From the NCBI GenBank assembly GCA_023052935.1, contig CM041293.1, positions 174,955,600 through 175,019,599 of the forward strand: a stretch of 64,000 bases of DNA. Direction: 5' to 3'. The notes under the pieces are model-generated. The model was given only the letters and a program-made list of their open reading frames with translations. It ran no database searches and had not been told where the DNA came from. Positions 46,401 to 55,034 of the stretch are shown in pieces (the first letter of the stretch is position 1; each line of letters starts with the position of its first letter). This DNA is from Piezodorus guildinii. Its lineage: Eukaryota > Arthropoda > Insecta > Hemiptera > Pentatomidae. The position numbers and the translations under genes were made by a program.

Positions 46401-49142
46401 CTTATTTGTTTAAAATATTTAACTTTCTTTAAGTTGCCATATTAGAAAAAAAGAAAGATGGATGAATCATAACTTAATAAATTAAAAATATTTTTGATTT
46501 CAGGAACTAAACATTTCAAGGCTAAAAATATATTCCAGGAAATAAGAATAATATATCATTATAAAGATAAAAATTTCATGAAAATATTTGTTAAGATAAA
46601 GGCTGTGGAAGATAATAGATAGTGACAAGAATGCATCAATTCAAGAGATTGTTGTAGGTAGTTAATTAATATTGTAACTAACCAACTAATCAATATTTTG
46701 ATATTAACAGCTAAGAAATATTATTTTTCAAAATATCATTTTCTATAAAAATAAAATAAAAATTAGCCTGTTCCTTAATATTTAATCCTGCTTGAAGAAA
46801 TTATTATAATGAAAATAAAGCCTTCATCGTATCAGCAAAGAAATACAAAATTTCAAAATATAAGATTTTTAGCATGTAATTAATTAAAAATGATGTAAAA
46901 TAGAAATATCTAAATGATAATGTTCATTTTAAAGCATTCAATTCTCAGGCTTAATGACTGGTGGTCACATGATCAGGTGTTTATGATATGGAATATATGA
47001 TGGGGAAGTTGAATGTACTGTATATACTGATTGGAGTTGGATATTTGCATCGATAAAACTGAATATTTTATCTACAACTCTTCTGTTTTTGCTCTTTAAG
47101 TGTGTTTAAGTATCATGGGATGACAATAAACAACTTCAGTATTGTAAAAGAAAAAAAGAGACATAGAAAACAAAATAACAAATGGGAAAATTTTTCTAAC
47201 ATAAAGGTTGTGGAAGATAATAGATGGATATAATATAATAGACAAGAATGCATACATTTAAGAGATTGTTGTTGTTAATTTTTATTGTAACAATTATTGG
47301 AAACTAAATAAAAAACATTTAAGTTTATTTCAAGCAGGAGGTTTGTAAATGATGTGTGATAAACAAACCAGATTTATTGAAATGTACATATTTTTGAGAA
47401 ATGCACTTTTTACTTCATAAGCAAGGCATAACAGTAAATCCTTATTATTTGTGGATTTGTTTATAAGTAATTATTGTTAGTTCTAGATTACTGTAATCAA
47501 AGAGGCTCTTGAAAACAAAGAGGATAAAGTCCAAACAAAGATGACATTTATTGCATTAATGTCTAGTCATCTTATACCTTTATGGTAATTCAGTTAGATC
47601 CTAATTATCACTGCCCAACAGGTGATTTAGGTCTAATCCAACTTAAAATAAAATATTAACAGTAAATATTATAAAACTTACCTTTCCACCTTTCATCATT
47701 TTCTCTAGGAACGACAGTGTAGTGCGTTGTAATTTTTGGAAATTCACTTGAAGCTGATCTTTTAGTCAAATATGAGAAGGTCTTCACTAATAAACAAAAT
47801 AAAATAACAATATAATGTAATTCAAAAACAAGAAAATAAATACATTTTTATAATTCACAGTTAAATTTCTACTTTAGCATGTACAAAAGTTTAATGTAAT
47901 AATATAAAACTAAATACATAATATTATCAACAAATTAAAAAATAGTAACACAAGGTCAATCAGAATAACATATTATATATAAGACATTGCAATTATCAGT
48001 CATTCAACCTAAAAAAGATGCAACACAAGCTTAATCAGTCCTGACAGGCATAAATTCAAAGTATATTTATTAACAGGTACTGTAAGAAATGAAGAATTTA
48101 AAAATAAAATATTCAAAGTAAATAGAATAGAGCACAATTTAAAATCCTTAACTCAATAACCTTGAGTATAAAATTCTAAATTATAATAAATTACTATGGA
48201 AAATTTTTGAACAAAAATGAGGTATGGTAGATAACATACAGTAGATTTATCTATACAATTATTTAAACAAAAATGTTGAATATAATACAGATTTTTTTAA
48301 GAATCACAACTTTATAAATATTTAGCATAAGTAAAGACAATATTTTAATAGACAACAGATAAACATTTCGGATTAATTTAAACAATACACAATTAACGTA
48401 TAATGTTTATATGGGGCCGTATACCTCAAAGATTTTTAAAACAGCGCTTGTGGTTTTCAAATTTCATCAAAGTGTGGGTTAGTAAAACAAAAAATTTAAA
48501 ACAATCAAATACATTGAAAAAAAAAAGGGAGATTTAAAAACAGAATAAAATGATTAACAAAGAATGAGATATAGACGAAATTGACCTCTTATAAAAATTA
48601 AAGTAATAGAAATATAAAGCAAATTACATTTTGAACATTGTAAATGATAAGCTCAGGTTGACAGGTATCTTCAAATTAATAAATATATAAAAAAAAAAAA
48701 AGTAAGTATAAAGAGTGAACTTAAGTACGAATGACAAAAAGTTACTCTATTCTTAAAAATTAATTTAATAATGCAGAATCAGAGCGAAGTTAATTATACT
48801 AATACACTGATGCTGCAATTTGTCAAATAATAAAAATATCTAATCTAAATATAAATTCATGATCACAAGAGTAGATTAACCAATAAATTAAAAATCATCC
48901 AATTAATAATGAGAATAACAACTTACAATAGTGGTTTTTTCATTACGGTTTCATTATTTCTTCAAGTATAGATTTGAATGAGCATTTTAATTCGTTCTGA
49001 AGGCCAACAACTGATATTAATAATGATAACATGCAATGTTGATACATAAATGTTTTTTTCCACAATTGGAATTTGCCCAAATGAGTAGAAATATTTATAA
49101 TAAAAATAACTTACACCTAGAGAGTACCCTTGGAGCTGCCAT
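28961..49142 (-). CDS. ETFDH: ETFDH: electron transfer flavoprotein-ubiquinone oxidoreductase, complete, 11 coding exons
   Basis: Eleven minus-strand exons join to 1803 bases, 600 residues plus stop; all junctions are GT-AG and all phases agree. The product is the inner-mitochondrial-membrane enzyme that passes electrons from electron transfer flavoprotein (fed by fatty-acid and amino-acid dehydrogenases) to ubiquinone. It starts [19 protein letters not shown], a basic presequence without acidic residues. GGGPAG (residues 61-66) is the FAD dinucleotide-binding motif. AEGCHGHL and GWPL lie mid-protein, [15 protein letters not shown] is the conserved flavin-side helix, and the C-terminal cluster domain keeps Cys544, Cys569, Cys572 and Cys575 in the same spacing as the mammalian 4Fe-4S ligands. 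The end, [14 protein letters not shown], matches vertebrates. Human ETFDH is 617 residues. Exons are GC-richer than introns, which are packed with transposons. Confidence 0.97.
29170..29535 (-). mobile_element. Helitron-like family H, partial
   Basis: In ETFDH intron 10. Starts AATCTGGTGTTTGCAACACA and CTCACTTACC, then breaks off after the AACATCTCGGGCGTATA segment. Confidence 0.6.
29716..29937 (-). CDS. ETFDH: ETFDH coding exon 10
   Basis: Residues 473-546 plus one base: [34 protein letters not shown] and [12 protein letters not shown], whose Cys544 is the first 4Fe-4S ligand. Confidence 0.97.
30036..30491 (+). mobile_element. Restriction-like endonuclease end of a non-LTR retrotransposon
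   Basis: A 151-codon frame antisense to ETFDH in intron 10. From about residue 22 it reads [20 protein letters not shown], then [40 protein letters not shown] and ILDPT-to-HHHVYS end. The DI-x(12)[10 protein letters not shown] layout is that of the PD-(D/E)XK-like domain found at the C-terminus of site-specific LINEs and of many related proteins in arthropod genomes. The reverse transcriptase is missing upstream; the first 20 codons look like intron sequence. About 250 bases of tail follow, ending in T and TA tracts. Family assignment is inferred from recalled relatives. Confidence 0.65.
30682..30738. repeat. T tract and (TA)n microsatellite
   Basis: A T run (30685-30701) followed by TATACATATACA and (TA)n. 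It lies at the 3' end of the endonuclease-bearing LINE remnant. Confidence 0.85.
30932..31254. other. Intronic stretch, nothing recognised
   Basis: ETFDH intron 10. An 82-codon plus-strand frame at 30932-31180 shows no recognisable domain, and composition argues for chance. Confidence 0.4.
31260..31475 (-). pseudogene. RNase H domain fragment of a LINE
   Basis: The minus strand reads [15 protein letters not shown] near 31420-31375, matching the GNExADxLAKxAA motif of retrotransposon RNase H domains. A stop follows directly, then [15 protein letters not shown]. Only this short piece remains. Confidence 0.55.
31528..31990 (-). mobile_element. Tc1-like MITE, inverted partial copy of 40461-41008
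   Basis: Begins after a TA dinucleotide with CACCGCTGGTCAAAAGTTTG, the counterpart of the right end of 40461-41008, and follows it in reverse order (CATCAATAAATCATGA, then GCGCCAAAGTGCCGCACAA near 31962). The other terminal repeat is lost where a TA microsatellite and a SINE follow. Confidence 0.7.
31731..31802. repeat. 26-bp tandem repeat, about 2.8 copies
   Basis: TGAGATAAATTTTATTCTTA begins at 31731, 31757 and 31783, period 26. The single-copy equivalent is present in the sister MITE near 40700-40725, so the triplication arose inside this copy. Confidence 0.9.
32003..32041. repeat. (TA)n microsatellite
   Basis: About 15 TA units immediately in front of a SINE-A copy. Confidence 0.95.
32041..32325 (+). 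mobile_element. SINE-A, full-length reference copy
   Basis: GGGATCACTTCAC start, TGGTTAGCATAACAGCC (A-box-like) and GGTTCAAACCC (B-box-like), then GTAAAAAATCC, GGTGGTCCTGAGCCTG, CCTATCCTAATAAAACCTGG and the tail GACGTTAAAT with an A tract. The tRNA-like head and unrelated body are typical of tRNA-derived SINEs transcribed by RNA polymerase III. Confidence 0.85.
32347..33094 (+). mobile_element. Helitron (non-autonomous)
   Basis: Starts TCTCGTGTCACAATGTTTG and ends CGAGCAAAGCCGCAGGTTAC followed by AGCTAGT. The TC start, CTAGT end, absence of terminal inverted repeats and insertion into TA-rich DNA fit insect Helitrons. It carries no helicase or replication-initiator coding sequence. A separate relic of the same end (GCAAAGCTGCGGGTTACAGC) lies at 38925-38945. 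Confidence 0.75.
33093..33137. repeat. (TA)n plus T tract
   Basis: TA run followed by a pure T run, directly after the Helitron end. Confidence 0.9.
33642..33735. repeat. TA-rich microsatellite next to ETFDH exon 9
   Basis: Compound (TA)n starting only 6 bases from the exon 9 donor on the gene strand. Several long reading frames here on the minus strand are artefacts of the repeat. Confidence 0.9.
33741..33920 (-). CDS. ETFDH: ETFDH coding exon 9
   Basis: Residues 413-472 plus one base: [32 protein letters not shown]-rich microsatellite begins just inside the following intron. Confidence 0.95.
34076..34318 (-). mobile_element. SINE-B, diverged copy
   Basis: Matches the order of 22840-23131 on the minus strand: GGGTCC head, GCTAGCTCACTAGCC, GTTGTCAGTTCGAGAATTC, then the ACTCCCTACACC and TTGGCGCGACAAGCC body segments. 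A C tract (34314-34326) abuts its head. Confidence 0.65.
34340..35176 (-). mobile_element. Tc1-like transposon with N-terminal transposase remnant
   Basis: The minus strand keeps a transposase DNA-binding region: a degenerate first helix-turn-helix, [33 protein letters not shown] (second helix-turn-helix) and [19 protein letters not shown]. It then stops, so the DDE catalytic domain is absent. The 35145-35176 end (AAGTATTGCAACACCCAT on the minus strand) is the terminal sequence shared with 15905-16483; the other end is not recognised. Confidence 0.8.
35281..35330 (-). other. Start of ETFDH intron 8
   Basis: The exon 8 frame continues open into the intron to 35281, but protein similarity ends at residue 412 and the donor GTATTA is at 35330-35325. 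Confidence 0.6.
35331..35536 (-). CDS. ETFDH: ETFDH coding exon 8
   Basis: Residues 344-412 plus one base: [38 protein letters not shown]. The donor GTATTA splits the Gly413 codon. Confidence 0.97.
35700..35890 (-). repeat. Mariner 3' fragment related to 480-630
   Basis: Shares CTTGGAAGGTC and surrounding order with the mariner remnant at 480-630. Too short for coding claims. Confidence 0.4.
35905..36632 (+). mobile_element. Helitron-like family H, plus strand
   Basis: Contains the family's GGTAAGTCTAACGC, GTACGGAACTGAAATTTCAT, ACGATTTTGATTAAACTCGC and the end GTGAAAGTCGTGTGTTGCCC. The downstream 350 bases are co-duplicated with it at 41636-41985. Confidence 0.65.
36000..36985 (+). repeat. 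About 950-bp duplicated segment, copy 1
   Basis: Near-identical in long stretches to 41030-41985, in the same orientation. Copy 1 lies in ETFDH intron 7, copy 2 in intron 4. The segment joins a family H end to unrelated flanking sequence (CATCTTGAATCC, AATGCACTAGTAGCTCATAA), so the unit is larger than one transposon. Confidence 0.85.
37275..37963. mobile_element. Possible non-autonomous hAT-type DNA transposon
   Basis: Ends share the inverted repeat GGGTGTCTAGCAA (37277-37289 and, reversed, 37950-37962). The left end begins CAGGG, as hAT elements do, and the flanks TACTAACA and CTCTAACA match at 6 of 8 positions, as a worn 8-bp target duplication would. Inside, the minus strand (about 37775-37625) encodes a coiled-coil-like peptide starting [20 protein letters not shown] and ending in a stop. 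ACAGGGAAA and TCCCTGACTTTT motifs recur near both ends. No transposase domain is visible. It sits in ETFDH intron 7. Confidence 0.6.
37418..37458. repeat. (TA)n microsatellite
   Basis: TA repeat of about 40 bases inside the possible hAT element. Confidence 0.9.
38001..38176 (-). CDS. ETFDH: ETFDH coding exon 7
   Basis: Residues 286-343 plus two bases: [32 protein letters not shown], the segment that in mammalian structures lines the ubiquinone entry side. Confidence 0.97.
38294..38506 (-). CDS. ETFDH: ETFDH coding exon 6
   Basis: Residues 215-285: [19 protein letters not shown], then [13 protein letters not shown] and EHTIGWPL. Phase 0 at both ends. Distinctly GC-rich for the window. Confidence 0.97.
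39063..39195. repeat. Unclassified interspersed repeat, copy 1
   Basis: Shares TTCTTAGAAGGGC, CCCTCCACTCCTAG and GCAGGA in order with 44625-44760. Moderately GC-rich. Origin unknown. Confidence 0.55.
39530..39860 (+). repeat. Helitron-like family H internal fragment
   Basis: Contains GTAATGTACCTTGGAAACC and the AATATAAAGTGACGAAAAG segment typical of the family interior; both ends are missing. Confidence 0.45.
40149..40345 (-). CDS. ETFDH: ETFDH coding exon 5
   Basis: Residues 149-214: [20 protein letters not shown] and [19 protein letters not shown], ending on a codon boundary. Acceptor CTGTTTAAG, donor GTATGT. Confidence 0.97.
40461..41008. mobile_element. Tc1-like MITE with TA target duplication
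   Basis: 548 bases bounded by TA on both sides. The ends CACTGCCAGTCAAAAATTTG and, reversed from the right, CAGTGCTGGTAAAAATATCA are imperfect inverted repeats. No transposase. A second, reverse-oriented copy is at 31528-31990. Confidence 0.8.
41030..41985 (+). repeat. About 950-bp duplicated segment, copy 2 (with family H element)
   Basis: Copy of 36000-36985. Includes the family H end GTGAAAGTCGTGTGTTGCCC at 41588-41607 and the co-duplicated flank to GGCTCAATAAAGCTCGC. Confidence 0.85.
42030..44095 (+). mobile_element. Cluster of family H Helitron-like elements, head to tail
   Basis: Successive plus-strand copies: a partial (42030-42300) ending GTGCACACCAGATTTAA; one from 42360 (CTATATATGAAATATATAGTA, AGGGAAAGTATTGCGATC) to about 43155; a complete one 43160-44035 with ends AAAGTATTGCGATC and GTTGCCCGCACCAGATTTTT; and an isolated end at 44040-44095. 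All lie in ETFDH intron 4. Variation between them (for example GGTCTCCTGAG versus GGTCCCCTGAG) shows separate ages. Confidence 0.7.
44283..44441 (-). CDS. ETFDH: ETFDH coding exon 4
   Basis: Residues 96-148 plus one base: [31 protein letters not shown]. Acceptor TATTTGCAG, donor GTGTTG (weaker than the others). Confidence 0.96.
44625..44760. repeat. Unclassified interspersed repeat, copy 2
   Basis: Counterpart of 39063-39195. It lies between 44520-44565 and 44995, two stretches that are contiguous in the jockey-type copy at 24150-24190, and is therefore part of an insertion splitting that element. Confidence 0.5.
44995..45408 (-). mobile_element. Jockey-type LINE RT fragment, copy related to 24186-24600
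   Basis: Minus strand: NVKQAFDRV near 45330 and [13 protein letters not shown] near 45210, the RT blocks around the first catalytic Asp and the QGSxLxPxLF motif. Frameshifts separate them. In ETFDH intron 3. Confidence 0.75.
45625..45777 (-). CDS. ETFDH: ETFDH coding exon 3 (FAD motif)
   Basis: Residues 45-95 plus one base. Contains [19 protein letters not shown], the FAD-binding beta-alpha-beta motif, and [11 protein letters not shown], where the acidic residue that binds the FAD ribose ends the second strand. Confidence 0.97.
45800..46766. other. Intronic stretch with eroded family H remnants
   Basis: ETFDH intron 2. GGTAAGCGAAAGTAAAAACG at 46172 looks like a family H end. A segment containing GTGGAAGATAATAGAT occurs at 46608 and again at 47209. 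No gene. Confidence 0.45.
46767..47155 (+). repeat. Interspersed repeat shared with 51878-52195
   Basis: Both copies keep TTAATCCTGCTTGAAGAAAT or close variants, CATATCAGCAAAGAAATA, GATATGGAATATATG and the end TCTTCTGTTTTTGCTCTT. Class unknown; no coding capacity. Confidence 0.7.
47682..47786 (-). CDS. ETFDH: ETFDH coding exon 2
   Basis: Residues 10-44 plus one base: rest of the basic presequence and the mature N-terminus ([16 protein letters not shown]). Acceptor TTTATTAG, donor GTAAGT. Confidence 0.93.
47787..49111. other. ETFDH intron 1
   Basis: AT-rich; no gene, domain or recognisable repeat. Confidence 0.5.
49115..49142 (-). CDS. ETFDH: ETFDH coding exon 1
   Basis: 28 bases coding MAAPRVLSR plus one base. 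The ATG context is GACCATGG. Donor GTAAGT at 49114. Start of the mitochondrial presequence. Confidence 0.88.
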
Positions 49143-49310
49143 GGTCTGCTATCAGCTGAGTTACTCAACAGACTCAGGATAATTTTAATAAAAAAAGAGA
49201 AAACTAAAATAAAGATAACAGCTGGTTATGTCATCTGAACACCAAAGAAGTAGGACAAAGTACAACTGTCAACCTTAAATGATTAAAAAAAAATCATCTC
49301 TTATCAGTCT

Positions 49311-49320
49311 TTACGTCACG
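49311..49320 (-). promoter_or_regulatory. CRE-like site upstream of ETFDH
   Basis: CGTGACGTAA on the gene strand, about 170 bases before the ATG, resembles a CREB/ATF half or near-full site. Position fits a proximal promoter; function is not shown. Confidence 0.25.
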
Positions 49321-49770
49321 AATTGTCGAGCCCTTTTTGATTAAAAAAATTCAGAAAGGCAGTGGTTGGAACTCGGAGTAATTATTCTAAATGAAATGTT
49401 CAATGATGGGAATTATAAGCAATACAATAAAAAAATATATATATTACAAATAGAACTAAAGTTAAAACCAAGGAGGAAATAATAATAATTCTATTATAAC
49501 CTCCTTGTTTGGCACTTGCCAAGGTTTATAAATACCATGCTATTTGTAATTATATACCGCGTCTATAATAGTTATTTATATATATTGATAATTATATGTG
49601 GTATTTATACATCTTAAGTACAGGTATGGTATTTATACCGAGGTAAATATAATTGGCTCTGCGGGGTATGCATTCCCGCACGACAAGAGTCCAGTGATGT
49701 CACTATCGGTTGTTAGAATATCTTTTTAATCGTTTTCTGAACAAAAAATACAATTAAAAATACTTGGCTA

Positions 49771-49945
49771 TGCCGTCGTTTGTAGGGAACGTAAAATGGT
49801 GATCCCGAACCTCTGCGATGCCTTATACTCGTTAATGATCTCTATCCTAATAAAACCTGGATAGGCAAAATTTAGAACTCCCACTGTAGAATCGTTGGAT
49901 TCGCTGCAGCAACATAAAAGTGACGTTAAATGGACAAATAAACCT
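49771..49945 (+). mobile_element. SINE-A, 5'-truncated
   Basis: Begins inside the body (GGCTATGCCGTCG), keeps GGTGATCCCGAACC, CTATCCTAATAAAACCTGG and the tail GTGACGTTAAATGGACAAAT. The tRNA-like head is missing. Confidence 0.75.
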
Positions 49946-50670
49946 TCAGATCTTTCTCATTGTCAGCAAACAACCTGGAAGTAGTGTTCGAGTAAACCTC
50001 TGACACTTTGATTTCTGGTCAGCACTTGTTAGAACATACTGTCCATGTACTACATTATATCTAGGCAATGAGGAAACAGACCTTATAACACATCACCGTC
50101 ATGTCACCTTACGCAACGTAACGTCACATCACATCTAATAACCATCGGTATTACAATATGTAGTATTGTATATGTTGTAGTTGTTTATGATCCACACAAA
50201 AGTCTATGTTTTCGTACACTACGAGTTTAATTATTGATCTGTTATGGAAGGCTGATTTACCATTTTCTTTTGTTGTACATGAGGTATTTAATTTAAAAAA
50301 CAAAAATATAATCCCACATTATAATGTTTCAAGTATAAAAGCTATTAAAAAATATATTTTTCAGATAAAAAATAATCATCATGCTCATTGTTTTTTTTTT
50401 TAATACATGACAATGTTCTACTGCAAATTATATTTCATCAAGAATCCTTGATAACCTGGTGGGGTGAAGTATAGAAAGAATAAATTCCTTCTAACAGATG
50501 GATGTGTCAACGTGGTTAAAGGATGTAATATGCTTTGTTTACATTTTAGATATTTTTTTACCATTAGATAAAAGCAGTATAGGAGCTGTGAATACAGATC
50601 ATAAGGTGTTAGGCTGGTTCAAATACAGTGTAGGAGCTTCTGATGACTTGAGGGTATAACATTAATTTAT

Positions 50671-51060
50671 AGAGTTGAGACACAGTGGAATTCTACATAT
50701 GAAATGATGAATTTTTCGCCCTAAGTTGAGTATTGTTCAAAATAACCCACTAACACACAACTGCACACAGTTGCAAAAACAGAATTGCGGGAAGTCATGC
50801 AACTTGTTGAGCCTTTTCTGAAGCCTATGTCAGGTGGAAATAACAAATGTCTAGTGGAAAATATCCAAGATTAAGTGTTGCTATTCCTCATAAATGCCAC
50901 TGACATAAAACTTAAAACTGCATTTGAAAAAATGATAGAGCACAAGACAGTATTGGTAACAATCACATAGTTAAACCCTAGATGGAAGAAATTATATTTT
51001 AATGATCTCGAGGTTGTCGCCAAAGCCATCTGGGATATAAAAGAATCAACAATAGGAAAT
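50671..51060 (+). pseudogene. hAT transposase fragment (ZBED-like)
   Basis: Plus-strand translation gives ETQWNSTYEMM, the hAT TRWNSTYxM block, then LREVMQLVEPFLKPMSGGNN, LLFLINATDIKLKTAFEKM and LNPRWKKLYFNDLEVVAKAI, equivalent to the LDPRFKKL(Y)F block. Several stops break it and the C-terminal dimerisation block is absent. Upstream of ETFDH. Confidence 0.8.
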
Positions 51061-51877
51061 ACTCACCAATGAGCAGACATAGTTCATTTTCTGACTATGG
51101 AGAAGAATTGGAGCCACACTTTTTATATAAAGATATAATTTTGAATTAAGAACTTAATATTAAATCAATAGTACGTTTAACTAAGTTACTTTGTGAATAA
51201 TAAATTATTTTTTTCACATAGCTCAGATTTTCCTCAAGACCAAATGTTTTATTTACTTTATATACTATTTACTTTATTTATTTATGGTCTCTTTTTGAAG
51301 TTGTTATAAAAGTTTTCAAGTAACTGGTAGTTTTCAAGTATGCAGAACTGTCTGAAGTTGCTAAAAGATATTTGGTTATCACATCACCATATGTACCATT
51401 TGATAAAATTCTCTGTCTGGTATTATTGCTCATTCCAGAAACATTGAACCTATTATTATAACAATATTTAATAGCTGAAGAATTTTCCCTTTAATTATCT
51501 TATAGTTGTTCTCGATTTGTGTGGTTATATGTTTAAACAGTTATAAATATGAGGAATGAATTATTTCTCAACTGAATCAAATCTGTTTGTCCTGAAATTT
51601 GTTTTAATGGTAACAACATTAAATCAACTATAAAATAAAACAAATGTTTTTAAAATATCTTCAGACAAGCTTCCTCAGTGTATATTAACTTCACACAACC
51701 AGACAAATTTCTGTTATTAGATAATGCAATGTAGATAAATGTCCTGATATATTACCATATAGAATATATTACCTCAGTAAGAAAACAAAATGTTGATAAT
51801 TGTTTTAATATTGGACAGCATAATACTATTATTATTTGCCACTTTTTATCATTTTATGTTAAAAAAGAAAGAAAAAA

Positions 51878-52195
51878 GTAGCCTATTTCTTAATGTTTAG
51901 TCCTGCTTGAAGAAATGATTATAATAACAACAATATTTTTATCATATCAGCAAAGAAATATATAGTTTCAAAACATAAGATATATACGATACACTTTCTG
52001 AATGTGTAGGTGTATATGATATGGAATGTATGTTGGGGAATTTGAATGTAGTATATACTCATAGGAGTTTGAATATTTTTTAAGAGAAAATTGAACATTC
52101 AATCTGCAATTCTTCTGTTTTCGCTCTTATTGTGAAAACTGTGGGGATTTTAAATATCATGTGGTGAAAATAACTAATCTTAGTATTGTAAAAAA
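51878..52195 (+). repeat. Interspersed repeat, second copy of 46767-47155
   Basis: Same order of segments, with more divergence towards the end. Confidence 0.7.
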
Positions 52196-53390
52196 ACAAA
52201 AAAAGTATTAAACAAAATTATAATTGGGAAAATATTATACATATACCAATTTTCTAAGAATTATTACAACATATGGTTCATTATTTCAAATTAATAAAAT
52301 TAAAGTAAAAATTGGTGATTTACGACCCATTTGATTTTACATCAATGAATTCATTCATTCGTGAAAATCAAAGGTGGCTTTTAAGAAAATCATACCAATG
52401 TGTATAATGCATCATATAATTGGTATCCTGTAATCGCACAACAAATGTAAAGTTTTAGTTCAACTATCCAACTTTTAATGTAAGATATATTTGTTATTTT
52501 TCTAGCTTTGTGGATTATGAGACTTGCATATTTGATGATATTTTTTTCTAACATTTTTATTATTTTATATTCCATGTATGTGTGTGATTTGTTTTTATAA
52601 TTTAAATAATCATATTGGTCCTTCGGGCCGGACTAAAAATATTAAAGTGGCTATTTATCGCACAACTTTGTTATTCTAATATGACCCGATCCCACAATAA
52701 AGCTATTTTTAATTATCATTATAAAGAGACACTTCTGGTTTGGTTATAAATATGAAATTTCAGTTTCTAATGATTTTTAGTTTTTGTACTTGACTTACCA
52801 TGCACAGGGGGTACATCTACTTTAGAAGGCTTTTGTTATTCTGCTGAAAACTCAAATTTCAGGATCATAATAACTTCTCTTACAATAAACTTCCCACAGA
52901 AGTGAAAGTTTAAGCTGCCAAAAAGGGTTATTTTGAGGAAATCATTATATCCATTTAGAATAAATTTTTATTGCAAAATTTTATAACATCAACTCAAGGA
53001 AGCTACAGAGGCATCTAGGAGTAATGGGCTGTGAGGAAGTCTCTGAAGGCTGCAGAGCTAGTTACTGGACCACAACCGATTTGCAGGCAGTCTCCTTGCT
53101 CTTCATTCTCCCAGCTGTGGGCAAATAGCTGATATTTTATTATTACGTTTCTATCCTATCGTTTTATATTCCCTAGGTATTCGATCAGTTACGATTATTT
53201 GTGTGAAAAAAGATAAATTAATTTGAATGGCTGTGATTTTGATGAAGCACGCTATGGATTCACAATTTGTAACTAGGTTACGCGAAGTGAAGAAGTTGGT
53301 TGAAAGGTTACTGTAAAACTGTATGTTCTAGTAGTATTCCAACATGATACCAACAAAGCTGCTTAACGTGTTCTAGGAAAAATTAAATGA
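52196..53390. other. Intergenic stretch with an eroded family H piece
   Basis: 52730-52915 resembles a decayed minus-strand family H end (ATATGAAATTTCAGTTTCTA, GAAAACTCAAATTTCAGGAT). 53000-53130 is less AT-rich but unrecognised. No gene. Confidence 0.4.
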
Positions 53391-53394
53391 AATG

Positions 53395-54230
53395 AAAAAC
53401 TTCTTTATTATACTGCGACTATCAAAGGCGTAAGGGAGTACGTAAGGGAGACCCTTAAGAAGAAAATAAAAATACAGATTTGATGACCAGAACAAGGCTT
53501 TGATCAACAAATTGCTAAACTAAAAAAATTAATTAGGGTTTAAAAATATGTAGATATTTACAAATAAAACTATTAGAAGGAAAAAAAATTGAATTAGCTA
53601 CTTCATCAGTGATAATTGAAATAATATAAACACAAAACAATTGGTGTTTTCTAGCATCTTAAATTTGAGGTTATAGTCTGTTTTACTTGGTACCGGGAAA
53701 GTGGTAAAAAAGGAGCGATTTGAAGGAGGAAGCAGTTCTTACATGACGGATCTCAGGAGAAATAGAATTCCAAAGAGAGGTTGCTTTGGCTAGAAAGGAC
53801 TCGTCAAACGCAGCAGTACGGTGAGGAGGTGGGCACAGGTCAGAAAGACGGCATCTGGTAGAACGGGACTGAATTGATGATTTAAATTGAAGAGTTTGGA
53901 ATATATAGCTAAAAGTGAAACTAAAAGTACCTTTTTTTGACAGGCAGTAAAATATGAGATCATTTAGAAATTAGGTCAGTTAACTTATCTGTAACAGCAT
54001 ATCGGGAAAAAGACATTTTGGCATGGAACTTCAAAAAGCACATATATAGTTCAGTATACCTCTCAACCCATTAAAGGAAAAATTGGTTTCCACGGGTAAT
54101 ATGGAAGTGCGAGCTAGGCCATAAAACAAGCAAGTTGATGCTTGGATATAGAACAAGCCCACGCGTTCGACAGGGTGGGCATTTTCCATCCGGAATACAT
54201 TCAGTGAATAGCAGGAAACAGATATAACAA
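53395..54230 (-). mobile_element. Jockey-type LINE 3' end
   Basis: Minus strand: QSRSTRCRLSDLCPPPHRTA and FDESFLAKATSLWNSISPEI then SSFKSLLFYHF, the C-terminal segment of jockey-like pol proteins; compare 58351-58884. The 3' end carries CGCAGTATAATAAAGAAG near 53400. Upstream coding sequence (to 54230) is broken. Confidence 0.75.
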
Positions 54231-54479
54231 AACCCTCAGGACTTGGTAGAGACTGAGAAGCTCCTCTCCATAAGATTTAGTTTCTTCGATGTTAAGAATG
54301 GCATGAAGAGGAAGAGGAAGAAGTTGAACGAGGCGTAGGAGGGTCTCTACAGGATCTCGTCGAGATTCTGTTCGCGTTCTGAGATCTTGACGCATTTCAA
54401 GTGTATACAAAAATTTCCCTAAATGCAGAGAAACAAATTCTTATGCTTTTAAAATTATCTACTGGTCTCTTCTTCTCTC

Positions 54480-54698
54480 ATCACGGAATTCTTTCAATCT
54501 GACTCAAGAGCAATGAAATTCTGAACGTTCGCGCCACGTGCTTTTTAAGTAAGGGAACATTAATGATGAAATGGTCAGGGGCTGTGAGTGAATCCCCATT
54601 AATTAAATGCTTGAAAAAGTCCCTCCGGTACTGGGATTCGAACTCACAACCCTTAGCGTGAGAGACTAGCGCGTTAGCCACTCAGCCTCGGGCTCCCT
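54480..54698 (-). mobile_element. SINE-B copy
   Basis: Minus strand from GGGAGCCCGAGGCTGAGTGG through GCTAACGCGCTAGTCTCTCA and GAGTTCGAATCCCAGTACC; the body is shortened. Confidence 0.75.
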
Positions 54699-54856
54699 TA
54701 TCGTATGCTTTTAATTGTTTGAATTGAAATGTTATGAATAAATTCATGGTTAGAGACATATTGGCAATCTGTCATCGTTTTATATAATTATTTATGCAAT
54801 GAAACTGATATATTTTTTGTTTACATTCGAATAATGGACTACCAAAGAGCTGATGC

Positions 54857-54959
54857 CTACTTAATTATAGTTCTTCCATCTGAATTTATGTCCAAGTGAA
54901 CTTTATGCTGATTCATTCCTTCCGGCATACTGTTCAGTAAGGATTGTGTGTCCTCAGGT
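54857..54959 (-). CDS. Possible terminal exon of an unseen or coiled-coil gene
   Basis: A good acceptor (TTTCTAAATTTTTCAG) precedes a frame reading PEDTQSLLNSMPEGMNQHKV, HLDINSDGRTIIK and TAG. The composition looks coding. Its phase (two bases needed from the previous exon) does not fit any strong donor in the 56329-56527 exon, so the link to that gene is unproven. Confidence 0.3.
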
Positions 54960-55034
54960 CTGAAAAATTTAGAAATTCATTAATATTTGGAGGTAATTGA
55001 AAAATTGAACATCTTATTAAGGGATCTATGCACA

